Shown: in pieces, positions 25,001 through 40,000 of the stretch
Layout of the letters: each line of letters starts with the position of its first letter
How positions within the stretch are numbered: position 1 is the stretch's first letter
NCBI GenBank assembly: GCA_958298945.1
Contig: OY282609.1
Span: 14,614,326 to 14,678,325, forward strand
Length of the DNA stretch: 64,000 bases
Direction of reading: 5' to 3'
DNA from: Atherix ibis
Taxonomy: Eukaryota; Arthropoda; Insecta; Diptera; Athericidae
Notes under the pieces: generated by a model
What the model was told of the DNA's origin: nothing
Database searches by the model: none
Seen by the model: only the letters and a program-made list of their open reading frames with translations
Program-made: the position numbers and the translations under genes

Positions 25001-28000
25001 AGTCCGAAATGTGCGAAAAAGTCATCAAAAATTACCTGAAAAGAATCGAGTCCTGGAAGAAGACTCATAACTGAATTTGAAGTGTAAAGTTTACTCTCCA
25101 AAGGTAAAATTAAATTACCCTAAAGGACGAAAAATTAAACTAAACCCTCTTTAGAATTGAAAAAAAAAATGAATTAAATTTAATTACCGACTATTATTTT
25201 TTTTCGACCAAAGACATCTGGTCTGGATCACTTAGTTGGTCCTCTTTAAAGTCATCTCAGATTTTACGGTTCAGCAATTCAGATCTGTGTTCTCATTTAA
25301 AAATATTTTAAATGCATTCTCTCTTCTCCTCTGAAATAGTTTTTGTCTAAAATATTCTAATTTTTGAGTACAAAGGAAATTTTCTTCATTTTAGTATTCG
25401 CCATTCAATTTGTCTGTTCCGAAAAGTTTATTTCAAAGCTTTTTTCTGCAGTCTTTGAGAATATAATTTAATGCACCTTATCAAGGAGGATATACTAGAC
25501 TATATAAGATATATATTTGCTTAGTAGAAAAATAGGGAAAGTTGCATTTCTTTTCAGTTGTGCTAATGAAGAGGAGAGAATAAATTTAACTATTTAAATA
25601 AATTCCCTTTTGTTAAACGATGCAAATGTATCTAAAAACAGGAACGTTAACGGCATCAAAGTTTATTTAAAAATGCGAAAAAAAAATTATAATATTTTGG
25701 CTGTTGAGGGGCAAACAACAAAAAGCTAGAACTTTCGTAGAAAAGATAAAATTAATTACGCTTTTTTCATCGACAAGAAACTACTTGAAAGTGTTTCAAA
25801 GTACATGATCGGCATTTGAAAATTTTTCACTTACAAGTTCTTACCTTAAAGGTGTTACTGGCAGCATTTCCAAAAATGTTTTATTTTGCATTTTGTTTTG
25901 TTGCTACAAAGTTATGAAGAAAAATGAAAATTTACTTAAGAAACGCTGCACTAATGGTCTGATATTTTTGAAAAAATCACCTCGAACTATAAAGTATCCT
26001 TTTGTGACGGGATTGCTGCATTTCAAGAACGGTACTTTATTTACTGCATTGAAGAAAAGCACACAATCTCCAAAATAATAATAATAATAATAATAAATCC
26101 AGTCGGATGCTATCCTAACGAGATGAATGCAAATTTTACAATAAACACGAAAAAGCACTTCTTTCGAGATTATTTTCTTTAATGCCAGCCGCTGACACCA
26201 CCCACGCTTTCTGGTTGGGAAATCCGATGTGAAATTCTTTTTCGAAAACTTTTTCTACCGTTATGTGTACAATCAGAGAGTGTTACGATAAAGGATAATC
26301 CACCGCTACTCGTATATAACGGAACGTCAGAAATCAGAACGCGGAATCCTTTTAATCCATTTGCTTATATGAAAATCATCGTAATATTGCTTGCCTTATA
26401 CAGTGTCCTTATTTTTGTTTGTGTGAAAACCATTTTGAACCTAACTCTTTGTACGCGTCAATAGATTACGAGTTTGTGAAAAATGCACAATTTCACTCAA
26501 AGCAATACAGACAGAATTTTGAAATATTTATTTCAAAGAAAAAATATGAACTTTTTAAATACAAAAATATTAGCGTATTAAACAAATTGTCTATAAGAGC
26601 ATAAACAGATTCGGGGAAGGAATAAGCAATCCTTGAGGGAAGCAGGCATCATATTTCTAAAAATTCCTTTCCAATATATTATAAATCTACAACAAACCTA
26701 CAATTTCATCCTTGGATACATAATATCGTCTTCATGTGCATATGAATTATGAACTTTCTAAAAAATAACAAAACTTCAATAGGGATGAGGATTATGGACT
26801 CCGATTTATAGTTGCTTCTATCCTAAAAGAATGTGTGCAGGTTCTTATGAAAACAGTAAAAAAATCACCTCAACAAATTTAGTGTATTTATTATTTGAAA
26901 ATTTCCACAAGACACCATCACCTGTTCAGGTGAAAACATTTACCTTTTCATGAAGTTTTGACTTTTACAAATGAAATCGTCTACAAACATTTTTTTCACC
27001 CTGATTTGCCTGAGTAATTTCAATAGTGGAGGGATATCCTTAATGGACTGCAACGTTAGGCTGAGTTCCAGCTACAAATTTACGACGAAATATTTAACTT
27101 CGAAGTTTATCCTTTTTTGACTAACAGTATAGACTCTTCTCCGTAAATTATTTACATTTAAAGTGCACTACTTAGAAAATATGGAATAAATGTTATTACT
27201 TGTTTTTTTGTTGTTGTTATAAATTGTAGGGCATTTCTTCGAAGAAAAAAATTATTGAAATTTTATAAATCTGCAAAATTGTTCAAAAAGACCTTCAGCG
27301 AAAATTTACTCTCTTCAAATACATCAGATCCTTTATAATAATTTAAGGTAAATTTTTTAATAATGATTAAGGTAAATTTTTCTTGAGAACTTAATTCTTA
27401 AGTATCCTATAATATTTTTTTTTTGTTTAAAACTTTTATCTTTTTCAAAGGTAAAATTAATTTATTATTTAAAAAAAAATATGCCGGCTTATTTTTGTTA
27501 GACAGACTTATCCTTAAATGATCCTTGAAAATTTTATAGAAAAAAACTATTCCTCAAAACGGAATTTTTCGGGACGATTCCTAAAAAAAATTCGTTGTTG
27601 TAAGGATTCAGTTGACATTTTAAGGATTTTAGAGAACACCCTTAACATTTTTTTTAAAAAAATAGTACCGAAAAAAATTTATTTTTTAACAAAAAAAAGT
27701 AGTATTTTTTTTTTAAACTATCATTTCAAGTGACATTATTTTTTGTAGCCACAACACTAAAGGTCAGTCATTTGGCGATAAATGATATCGGGACATGTAA
27801 ATTAAAGTTTCTTAAACTTTTTTTTCTTTTTTGAGAATAAGCGTAGGACCATGCCTCAGAGGGATTCAAAACCACAACCCCTCGGACCGGCTCTTTCAAA
27901 ATATTTTTTCCAAATTTAAAATTTTTTAATATTTTTTATGGTAAAGCAAATTTTTGGAGTTGACTGTTAATGAGTACATAAAAAAGGATAATACTAAAGA

Positions 28001-31000
28001 AGTGTGGAGTGCATGAAGTTATTCCGTAATTAATACTAAAATGCCTTCCTTGAAAATTGGGCCCCAAGTTCTTAGTTAGAATTTTATTGCCAATTTTCTA
28101 AACATTGACATGATGTAAGAAGTTCATGAGAAAAATTTCTAGAAAAACACAATTCCCATTCTATATTACAATACGAGTATTATAAAAAATTCATATTAAA
28201 GTTTTAATACTAACAATTACATAATCTTCCGCTTTAACTATATTTTTTCTACATATTTAAGACAATTCCTTAAAGTTGTAATAAATTTTCCAAACATCAA
28301 ATATAAATACCTTAGAGATTGCGTTCTCTTCTGTTAAATTTTATAGCATAAATTTCTTAAGGAAAAACTCATAATTCAGTAAAGAAAAAAAATCTATTTT
28401 AAGCTAAACAGATACTCGGAAGAGGTACAAAAAAAATGAAACAGCTTAAAACTCTCTTTTCACCTGGTAGAGATTTAAGGATATTTCAGGTGTGCAAATG
28501 GCCAATTCAATTGGCTATTTAATGTCTATAATATTCTAAATAAAATTCATTGGGCATAGATAGTATTTTATATTTTCATCACGTATCTGACGGAATCAAT
28601 AAATTATTAGTAAGGATCACACTCTCTTACCCGACAGGGAAAAAAAAGAAACAAAACAACAGGGAGATCTTATTGAAATTCGTATCGTTTCCCAATATAA
28701 ATCGATCTGTTTTCATCACTTTACGTATAAAAGGTATTAATTTAACTTTGTATATTTTAATTCAATTGAAATTTTGATCTGATATATTTTTTTAATCTTT
28801 TATAACTTATTCACTTATTTTATTATTTTTATTTTTTATAAATATTGATTTAATAATATTTTTGTAGGTTCTTCAAAAACAATTTGAACACGGTTTTCTA
28901 AGCGCTATTTTAAAAATTAATTTTTTTTGTTATAATTTTCACCAATATATATTTTTATTTATTAATAACAATTTTTTTTACTTAAATTAAGTTTTAGTTT
29001 ACCTTATATGAAAAAAAGCAAAAAAATTAAGAAAACGACAATTTATGAATTTCTATTTTGGAATTTAAAAATTCTAAATTTTTAAAGAATCTTTAAATTT
29101 TTAAAAAATAGTTTTACTTAAATAATTTTTTTATTAAAAAAAAAATGTTTTTTAATATTTCGAATTATTTTGGCATAGATTTAATTTTTTATAATTAATT
29201 TTTGAATGTTTTTATAGGAAATTTATGATCTTAACTTTTGTAGATAATTTTTTAAAAGTATTTATAGTTAGTTATAAACTAACAATTTAGGAGTTTTAAA
29301 AGTGTTTTTAATATTATTTTATTATAAAAACAAAAATTTCGTTTTATATAAATTTCATTAAAACAATTTATCTTAAAAATTCTTATTTATAATATGACTT
29401 TGTAGAACCTTATTAAGAAATTTATGTTCAATTTTTTGACAAAAAATTTTAAGAAATTTTCTTAGATTTTTGAAAAAGTACTTTTGGACAATTTATTTAA
29501 AGTAATTTGAAATATATAAAAAAACATATTTTTTTCTTTTATTTATAAAGAAACAGTTTTTGTAAAAAAAAATAATTTACAATTTTTAATTTTTTAATAA
29601 ATAAATTTTTGGCGTTGATTATTTAAAATCTCATATTCTATGGTAGTTAATTTCTTAATAGTATTTTTAAAAAATAGTTTATGAAATCTCTTTTGAAATT
29701 ATTCTAAATTTAATATATTAATTTTTTTAAGGAGTTCTTAAGATAATTATGTTAGTTTGTTTGTTTTTTATAAAAAAGCAAAGTATTTTTTTATCTTAAT
29801 TTTATTAAATTAATGTTGTTGGCGTTTCGGCTTACTCTGGAAGCTCAAGGGCACCCACCTTTTCACATACTACCTATTACTTAAATTTTTTCTTATAAAA
29901 CTGTCTTTCCAAGTAAATAAACTTATGAAAATATCGAATTTCTCTTCGATATTCGCTGATATTCTGCTGTAGATTATACTTCGCTCCATGCTCTATAACA
30001 TTTATACATCCAATATTCCATTCTGTCCTAACATTTTTTAGACCTCGCATATCAAAAAATCTACCAACATAATTCTGAAATTCCTTAAATCCAAAAACAA
30101 ATCCTCCAGAACTGGTTTGCCAAGTGGAAAATAAAAGCGAACGAACGCCAACGTACTTTCTACTCTCTCTTATATATCTGAATAGCACTGAAATACTACA
30201 AGCGGTAACCATAAGGATGTACTTAGATAAATGCTTGACGTAAAATTCGGTAAAAAATTTAAACGATAACTACTCAACAGGCGATACCTACAACTACTTC
30301 GACTTCTTGGCATAAAATCTAAGCTCACAATAGACATTATTTTACCATTCCCCTTTTAAAATCATATTTATGGGTGCTGTTACTGTGTCTCGCTATAAAA
30401 AAGTTCACCTTCATATTTGCAATCATTCTAATCCCCTGGCTCGAGAGTTATTATCCATTTCCTTCACTATAAACAACCACTGATGACTTAAGCTTAGACT
30501 ACACCGTGCGTCTAATAGACGATCTTAAGTTGAAATTTCCCCTTTTTTGCGCGTCAGACAGTGCAATCTATGCGTAGGCTTTTACGCACTTTGCGCGTGA
30601 ATATGATTGTGCAGGTTCGCTGGAAACAAAGTTTGTGTATTTGACGATCACTCTAATCATAGTATAGTCGCTTAAATGAACATCTGCAAGAACAATTAAT
30701 TGCGATGGTTTGTTTCCTTTTTTTTTGGCGAATCCTCTAGTTGGTTGCTGCTGTTCTTATAAATTTATACGCAAACAATTTTCGCTATACATTACATTTC
30801 ACTAGTTATAGCTACCTTTTTTTAAATTTTCATTAAGTAACCTTCACTTTGCATATATTAAAATAACTTCATATTTTAAATAATGAATATTAAAGTTATA
30901 AATTAATTAAAATTTATCACAAATGAAATACAATACATACGAATGAATGGACATACAGACGCACAGTAAAAATGCGAAAACAAAGTCAAAATAAATGAGC

Positions 31001-34000
31001 TCCCAACGAGCAACATGAACGACGCCATTTGTAATATGTCTACGAACAGTCACATGATCAGTGTAATATGTCAGGAAACTGTTCGTAGAATTAAACGATT
31101 TGTCAGGGATCTTTTTTAAAGGAGAAAATCGAGTATTAGCCGCATGGTGAAATCTGACGTTTAAGCGTCACTTGTTCTGCAATATGCAAAATATTAAATT
31201 TTAACTCAACATAACACTACGTTCATTACTACTTTTATTAAAGTCCTGTTGTTAATATTTTATAATAGTAGATATTTTATTATTCTTAAAGATTCTTACT
31301 TATGACAAGACTTTGCCGATCAATTTTTATATAATTTGTAAAAACTGATTTTTACCAAATTTTTGTTGTAATCTATCGTCAAATAGTTTTTAAAAAATCA
31401 TTGTAGAATTTTTTCAAACCTTTTTTAGTAAATTTTTTAAATTATATATTTAAAAAAATTTAAAATAATTCATATTTCCGCATTGGTTATTAAAAAGTTT
31501 TTATTCTATAATAGCGAATTTAAATAAAATTTTCAAAAGTAATATTTTCAAGTAAGCAAAAGTTTTAATTTTATTTATTTAAAAATTAAAATAAAAAAAT
31601 TATTTGTACATTTATAAAGAATTTGTTTTTAAAGAGTTTTTATTATTTTTTTTTTTAAATGTATTATTAAATAAATTTTGTAAAAATATTTATGAACATT
31701 TTTATTTATGATAAAATTTTGTAGAATATTTAAAATTTTTTGTAGAATTGTTGGTAGAACTTTAAAAAATTTTTTGAAATATTTTAAAATTAAATTTTTT
31801 GCAATTTTTTTAAGATAAAGTTGTAAAATATAGGATTTTTTCAAAATATTTGTAAATTTTTTATTATTGAAAAAATTTTTGATTAGAAAATTTATGGAGG
31901 GGTCTGAATAATCTTTTCTTTGATATATTCATTCATAAAAGAAAATTTATACAATTTTTTAAAAGTAAAAATTGAATATGAAATTTTTTTTAAAAAAAAT
32001 AATTCTAACAAAGAAACATTATTTCTTTTTTGAAATTTTATTAAAATGTTTATGAAAAAGAAAATTATTTCTATGCAAAAAAGTGAATTTTTATTCCATT
32101 AAGCAGATTGCAGGTAAACAGCATTTTTAATATAAGGTGTAGTAAACCGAAATCCATTATTCTTGCATTAAATTGAAGGTTTTATTTAGAATAGATAGAA
32201 TGATACGATTTAGGTCAAATATGCACCGTTCTGCTCAATAACTTGTTGCCATTTTGGAGGTAATTTCATAATGCTTTCTCATAGAAACCCTCGTCCCTAT
32301 TGGCAAAAATTGGGACAGTCGATTTTCACAATCTTCTCTTGAGGCGAATTTTTCACCTGCAAAATCATTCGTCATTGACAGGAAGAGGTGGTAATCACTT
32401 AGTGCCAGGTCCGGACTATAAGGTTGATGCATAAGAACATCCCAACCAAGGTCCCGGAACTTCTGGCGAGTCACTATCGATGTATGCGGCCTGGCGTTGT
32501 CCTGATGGAACACAATTCCTCTCCTATTGACCAAAGCTGGCCGCTTCTGGGCGATTGCTTCTTTCAGACGGTCCAATTATTGACAGTATAGGTCCGAATT
32601 AAGAGTTCGGCCGTAGTGGAGCAGCTCATAGTAGATGATTCCCTGCCAGTTCCACCAAACACACAGCAAAACCTTCCTGGCTGTCAATCGTGGCTTGACC
32701 ACCATTTGCACCGGGTGACCGCGATTTGACCACGACCGTTGTCGCTTGACGTTGTCGTAAGTGACCCACTTTTCATCACCAGTAACCATCCGCTTCAGAA
32801 ATGGATCGATATTGTTGCGATTCAGCAACTTAAAATCATAATGAACTGTATTCGAAAATACTATTATAGTTTAGTATCCAAAAGTCACCCCCATATTACC
32901 ATCACTACAAAATCACTATTTAAAAAAGATATATTTTTAAAAAAAATGGTTTTTTTTTTTAAATATATCTTTTTTAAATAGTGATTTTGTATCCTTATAT
33001 AAATAGTTAAAGAATATATTTTATTTAAAAAAAAAACAAATATGATTTTTCGTATATGACACCTAAATAATTGGAATCAAATTCCATGAAATTTTATTTA
33101 TTTTTCTCACAAACCTGCTGTTGTAAAAACAGAATCTGATATGAAAATATTGAAAGTTTTTCATCATTAAATTTTCACACATGGCTTTCTATAATCAAGA
33201 TTTTCATAAATATTTCAATATTTTTCTCCATTTTACATATTTTTATTAAAAATTTAAAAAAAATTGTTCGTTGTTTAAAAAATGGGTTTTGTTCCGTTTT
33301 TATTTTTTTTGTCATTGAGATATATATTTATTTTTTTTTGTCCTGTAGAAATAAATATTATTTCTATTAAATGTCAAGATTTATTTAAGAAGAATTTTAT
33401 TCATTGTTAATTATTTTTCAAAAGGACATTTTACCTTGTATTCCATTTATTATTACTGGAAATTTTTGATATTTATCAATGCTAATTTGTTTGATAAATA
33501 TGCCTACTATTTTCATGTTTGTATTTAAAGTTATTTACAAAAAACAAATCCACATGAAAAAATTCCGCTTAATAACTTTTTGGTAAGAATTTGGAAATAA
33601 TAAAAAATTTAAATTTTAATTAATTCTTCTTGCGTAGTAAAAGTTTTTTATTAAAGTTTTTTTTTGGTTTTCCTAGAATTTAAGATATTTTAATACTAAA
33701 TAAATTAGTTTTAATCTATTGTTAAAATATTTTTTCAAAAAGTGTTTTTCGAAAATTCTAATAAAAATTACTACCTTTAATGGAACTTGATTTTTAAAAT
33801 TACTACTTATTGTGAAAATAAAACTGTTTAGGTAGTCCTTGTTTAATGCCGTAAAATTATTTGCAAAAATTGTAAACTTTTTATTTTACGTAAATTAAAT
33901 TACCATTTTTATTTTCGTATTTCAAAATAATATGAAATAATTTTTTTTAATCGAAAATTTTGTTTACATCAACAATCACATTAAATTATGTATAATTTTA

Positions 34001-37000
34001 TAAAAAAGAGCTATGAAATTATTTAAATATAATTTTACAAAAAATTGTCCTAAAAACTTACTTATCAATAACAAAGAAAATTATTTTTTACTACTGGAAA
34101 TATATCAAACTAAAATTATCAACAAAAAAAATAGTTCTCCTAGTCCTAACTTTAAATTTAAGTCCCTTCTTAAAATATGTTTTCCATTTAATCAATGAGA
34201 AAAAAATATCTCCATAAACTTTAATGTTGATTTCCTGGAAATTGTACAATAAAAAATGTGTTCAAGGACAATAGTACAAAAAAAAATTTAATAAAAACTG
34301 ATAAATTTCCTTTATTTTTTTGGGGATATTATTAGAAATTGGAAATTTTATGAAAGTGCTTTGAATTTGTTTGTTCAATAATTTTCTAATTTTTTTGTAC
34401 GATTATAATGGTGTTTGGTGTTTTAAATTTTCAGCCATTTTAATGGTTGTTTTGTCCATTTTTGAATTTTTATTTTCGCAGATATTCCACATACGACAAT
34501 GATGACAACCGTAACACCAACAGCTCCATTGGCGACGATACCGCTAATACACAAGAGTGGAAACAGCAAAGGTAAGCCTTATCCTTTTTCATGATCGTCT
34601 AATATAAATGAAAACCGAATTGGCTGTTATCATGGCTTTTGATATCGTTCCTTTGAGTCCTTTTTGCACCCTATTATATCCTTTATGAGTTCATTTAATA
34701 CCACAAAATTTCGTTTCATATCGTTCGACATCCATACATATTTCTAATTCACCCTCCACCAGTTTCATCCTTTCGCCCCTAACCGTCACATATTTATACT
34801 CTTTTGGGATATGCATGCTCAGATTTATCCTAACTATCGATTACATTCACTCATGACACATTATTTATCCTTTGGTTCATTCATAGTAAAATCGACTCTC
34901 ATATACCATGAAAGGGTTGGTTTTTACCGCTTTCATTTTTTTTGTGGTCTTCACTACAAACGATTTTTATTTTCCATTCAATAAATTGAGAGTCTTTATT
35001 ATACAAACCAACCTCAACTTTATCGACGAGAATATTTTCGTATTTGATTTTTAATTTTCGTCCACATGTAATTATTTTTTAATAACTGTGTGCAACGTTT
35101 GTTAAAAGTTAAGTCCTTTCTTCTGCTAAAAATGCGAACTATTCTAGGTTGACTACACCAAATAAAGTACAATATTCGTAATTAGCGTATATGCTGAGTT
35201 GGTTTTTAGCGAAAAGAAAAAAGATTTAATTAAGCTAGGAAAATTTTCAAACACTTAATTAGTTGCAGGTATTTGATCAAGTGCGCGTACAATACAATAT
35301 GTTATTGGGGTCGTCTTTCCCTTAAATTTGTTATAGTAAAATATCACATTGGTTTTGCCTAGAAAAGTTCCGTGAAAAGAACCTGACTTACTGACTAGAT
35401 TATATTTTGGGGAAATTGCGGATTGTTCATAGCAGTTTGGTTTTCAAAACAAATTCACAAACCTCGAAACAAAAAACAATATCATTTTTTACATTCGGTC
35501 TTACTGTTAACAATATTTTTAAATTATAATTTTTTAACCCAATTTTTTTTCTAATAAGGGTGATAGTAAAAAATTGCATCCCGCCAGTCTGACCTAGTCC
35601 CAAAATAAACATAGACTCGTGCCACGCATGGTTTGGTGTCACCAAATGGGTTTGTTTAGTTTTGAATTTTTAGCCCAGTTATTTCCTAGTTATTTATTTA
35701 TATTCTTTTTAAATTTGTACAACTTTTTTTAAAAGGTCGGACCTTTCTTCTCCTTAAAATTATTTGAAAAAAATGCAAGCTGATTCCGGTGATTTTAGCA
35801 CAAATTTATTCAAATTATTTCTGAGCCTTCTACCAACAAAAGATAACTTTTATCAAGAATATATTTTACAAGAATTTTTGCATAGCATTTTTTTTTGTAT
35901 AATCTGAATAATTATAAATTTATTTTGATGAGAAATTTTCACATATTTTTACGAATGTAATTTTTTTGTGTAATTAGTTTATGCAATATAAAAATGAAAT
36001 TACTCGTGAATATATAAGTATCCATTTCGTCGTAGTTTAAGATGTACAGCCGTGTTATTTGAAAGTTGCCTCACAAATATTTGTCATTTTATATTATGGA
36101 TTACTTAATTACAAAACAATACGATTAAATTGTGAAAACCTTTCCCAAATGTTGATTTAATTAGCCAAATCTGCTTCAGCCACGTTTCACGATTTAATTA
36201 CCCAAATCTGCTTCAGCAAATATGAGGCTCTAAAAACTGCAAGTGACTGTGAAGAAGCCACCGTATTCATAAAAAGTGACTGTCTAATGGACATTTAGGT
36301 CTGAAGTTGTAATTGGCCCGTATTTCGTTGAAAATAAAGAAGAGGTCATTACTATCAAAACCAAGCGCTGTGACCGTATAACAGGCAACTGAATCCAAGA
36401 ATTTTAATCTGGAATATGTGATTTCGAAAAAAGGGGATTCCAAAAGCATTTATTGTATAAAACAACATTTTTGAGGGTATGCAAAAGATTTTGTTTAAAA
36501 GAGCATTAAAAAAACAACATTCGTCAATAAATGGCGGAATTTTAGCCCAGAATATACCAAAAATTAATCAAAAATTACCTTAAAAGGTTTGTGTCCTGCA
36601 GAAAGTCTGTTGGTAGCCGTTTGACAAATGTTATACTTAATACATAATGGCAAAGTTAATGCAATATAATGATTTTTAAATATTCTTTAAACTTCAATAA
36701 AATCTCACTTTGACTTGAATTTCGCGACATTTGCTGATATGTCATATTAAAACTAAAACAAATGTATTCAAGCGGTACCATTTCATGGAGAGTGGCATTT
36801 TAAAACTCTCCGAAAGTCTACGAAATTTAAGCGCTTCATAAATAATTGATATTTACTTAGATTATAGAAGAACTGGATATGCCTCTACATAAAAAGTATG
36901 TGCAAATTTTTTCGAGAATAAAATTGTAAGAGCGCACACACTTGCAAAATAACCTATCATGACGTATTCCTTCGTATTCTGAAATAAAAACTTCCTATTT

Positions 37001-40000
37001 GCTGTCGTGAAGAATAAAACTATTTATCCAAATGTATTAATTTATACGGACTTGTTCATAAACTATTTAAAATTTAATAAAACCGTACTTAAACTTTCAT
37101 TTCGCGATAAGTATCTACAATAAATGTAAACAAAAGTATTTATGTCCAAGCATTTCCGTATGCTACCATTTCATGGAGAATGGCGTGTTTTAAAACTCTC
37201 CGAAAGTCTACAAAATTGAGACGCTTAATATTTTATTTATAAATAATAAACCTAAAATATAATTGCATTTAATACAAGAAGATTAAAAAAAAATAAATGT
37301 AGCCGTCTGGTGTGTTTACATTATATTTTTCTTTGCAATAAGTGAGTTAAAATGAATATTAATTATGTTTTTGGAATTCAATAAATTTTTATTAGAAAAA
37401 CTAGATGTCAGTGGGTGTCAATATCTACATAAAAAAATCTACACAAAAGTATGCAACCATTATGATTTCTCAACCCTTTCTAGATAATTTAGATAGAAAT
37501 TTGAGTATACATATACGAAAATCTGACGTTAGGGCCTATCCAGATACTCTTTAATCTAAGCTCGGAACAAAATTTACGATTACAAGTCCAATTACTGTCA
37601 ACAATTTACGCATTTCGCCCAAATCCGCCAATTAAATACAATTCTAACGAGTGAAGAAATGTCATTTGTTCAGTTTATTTTTTATATTTAAAGCGAAATG
37701 CAATTTTTAATTTTACTTAACCTTATTTATGGATTCATCTTACTTTAGATTTCAATTTCAACGATGATGCCACATTAATAAATACTAAAATATGTGGCAG
37801 TACTTGAATTATAACGACGAAATCAGAAAAAGATCTAACAAGATTAGTAATAAAACCGTCGGAATTTTACGATTTTCCATAATATTGTAAAAGTTTAAAA
37901 ATTTTCTAAGTGACAATTACATGTCGTCTAAAGTTTTCATCGGAATTATCTTCCGACACAATTTTAATGCAAATATTATTTCTAGTGACATTTTATGGGC
38001 TAATAATAAAAGGTTGGAAAAAATGAAGCTCCAAAAAATTTGATTTAAACGTTTTTGTATTTCCATTTCCTAGAGTCAAAAATTTGTTAGGGGAAAAAAA
38101 TTATCCGTGTAACTCAAATAACATTTCTGAAAGTATCTCCAATTCAAATAGTTTGTTAAAATTGTAAAGTAGCCGCAAAAACTCGTTTGAATACTATCCA
38201 GATAGTCTGCTCTTACCAAAAAAACTATTGATATCGATTTTATTAAAAGCTCAATGAGACTATTTTTATAAGTATTTTAATCAAAAAGAAAATAATAAAT
38301 TAAAATCGGTTAGTTACTGGCAACAGGAAATAGTTTTTACCCGTTTTAAGAAGGAAAATGTGGTTAGTTGGTAGGTTTCAAATCTAAAAAAAAAATCTTC
38401 CCGTTCTATTACATCGTATTTAAACGCATATTTTATATTTTTTATAATTTTATTAATAGCATATAAAAGTGTCACTACCTTCAGATGATTTGATAATTTT
38501 ATATCGGAAAAGAAATGGCTTTTTCTTGAAGAAAATATCAAAAAATATATAAGAAAATTGAAAGCTCAAGGAGGTGTGATCGAAAAGTAGTGAAAGTTAT
38601 TTTTTTTTAAAAAATAATTTTAACTTTTTTATTTTTATCTCTTCTTTGGAGCTATATGCATTGATGTGGCTATTCTTCCTCTTTTTATAGCAGTGCTTGA
38701 AGGTTGCATGACTTTACATTTGTATTTATCTTGAGGAATACAAAAAATCACACGGGCTTTGATCAGGTCTATATAGAGCCTGAAAAACCTCAGGAATCTC
38801 TTTTTGCCTAAGAAATCGTTGACGGGTAGCAACGAACCATGTTTCTGAGTCTTTCAAGGACTTCTTTATAAAAATCCTGGTTTTTATTGTTGAAGGAAGG
38901 TGAGGTTCGGTTTCAATTGCTTTTTGGCTTATCTTAAGTTAAACTCACGGATTCGCCAAGCTTTTTCGTACCACAAAATTTGATGGCACATTCTCGCTTC
39001 CAATTTTGCTGTTCAAACTTCAATTACTACGCTCTATAAGAAATATGGAAGGATAATCCGTAGTCTTGGTAGATCTCTCTTCAGGATACCAGTCTTATTA
39101 CTTATCTATCACACTCCGTTATTTTTTAAATAATTAATTTTAATTTCAAAATTTTATAGGTTATTTTTAAAGCTACTATTTAAGAGGAAAATTTTGCATT
39201 AATTTTTATTTTACGTATTTTTATACAAAGTAAAAATTTAATTAAAAATAATTAAAAGAAAGCTTTTTTCTTTACATCCTCAAAAAAAAAACAAAAAAAC
39301 TTATAATTTTTCATTTTTTCTTTTATAGTTCAATAAAATAAATAAAGGATTTTTATCAAAAAAAGAAAAAAAAACAATTTGTTCCTACTAAAGCATTTTC
39401 CAAAATAAATCAGAAATAATTAATAGTAAATATTTTTCTAAAAAAAAATTCAATTTTAACCAAGCACAAATTTGCCATTTTTTAAAAACAAGAATGCAAA
39501 AAAAAATATTTAGTATAAAAAATTGCACAAAATATACAAATTTATAAAACTGATTATTTTATTCTTAAAGATCTTGATATGAAAACATCCCCCCAAAAAA
39601 TCTGCAATTTTAATAACAAGACAGCTCCATCAAATTATTATTATTTACTATCTTCTTTTGTTGGTAGAAAAAACCACGAAAAAAAAAAAAAAATATTAAA
39701 ATTATGAACTTTTGGGTGAAAAAAAGCTCTAATGGAAAATGATTTAGTCTTCATAAATTTCCTTATCCTCGGATATTAATTTTCTATGCATTTTTCCTTC
39801 CATTTTTTTGATCTGTTATCTAAAATTGCAAAAAATAACTTTTCTTCTCAGCGTCGAAACTAAGTATAAGCTTTGAAGTTGGAAAATTGAATTCTCATTT
39901 ATGTGCCGGCTTATAGAAGTGAATTTTCATTTTATCTCCTTTTTATGTTTTGGGAAGGGTATATTTGAATGTGTTCTGTTTCGGAAGAATTTGCTCTTTG

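Larger units (their letters stand above)
24064..34481 (+). other. intron of the Ig gene, about 10.4 kb
   Basis: Runs from gtaagt to attttcgcag. It contains transposase remnants (24890-25090, 32235-32828), an ATA microsatellite, a fold-back (32907-32990) and one unassigned reverse frame (29877-30212). The rest (about 25150-29870, 30240-32140 and 33000-34480) is AT-rich with no supported feature. Confidence 0.75.
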
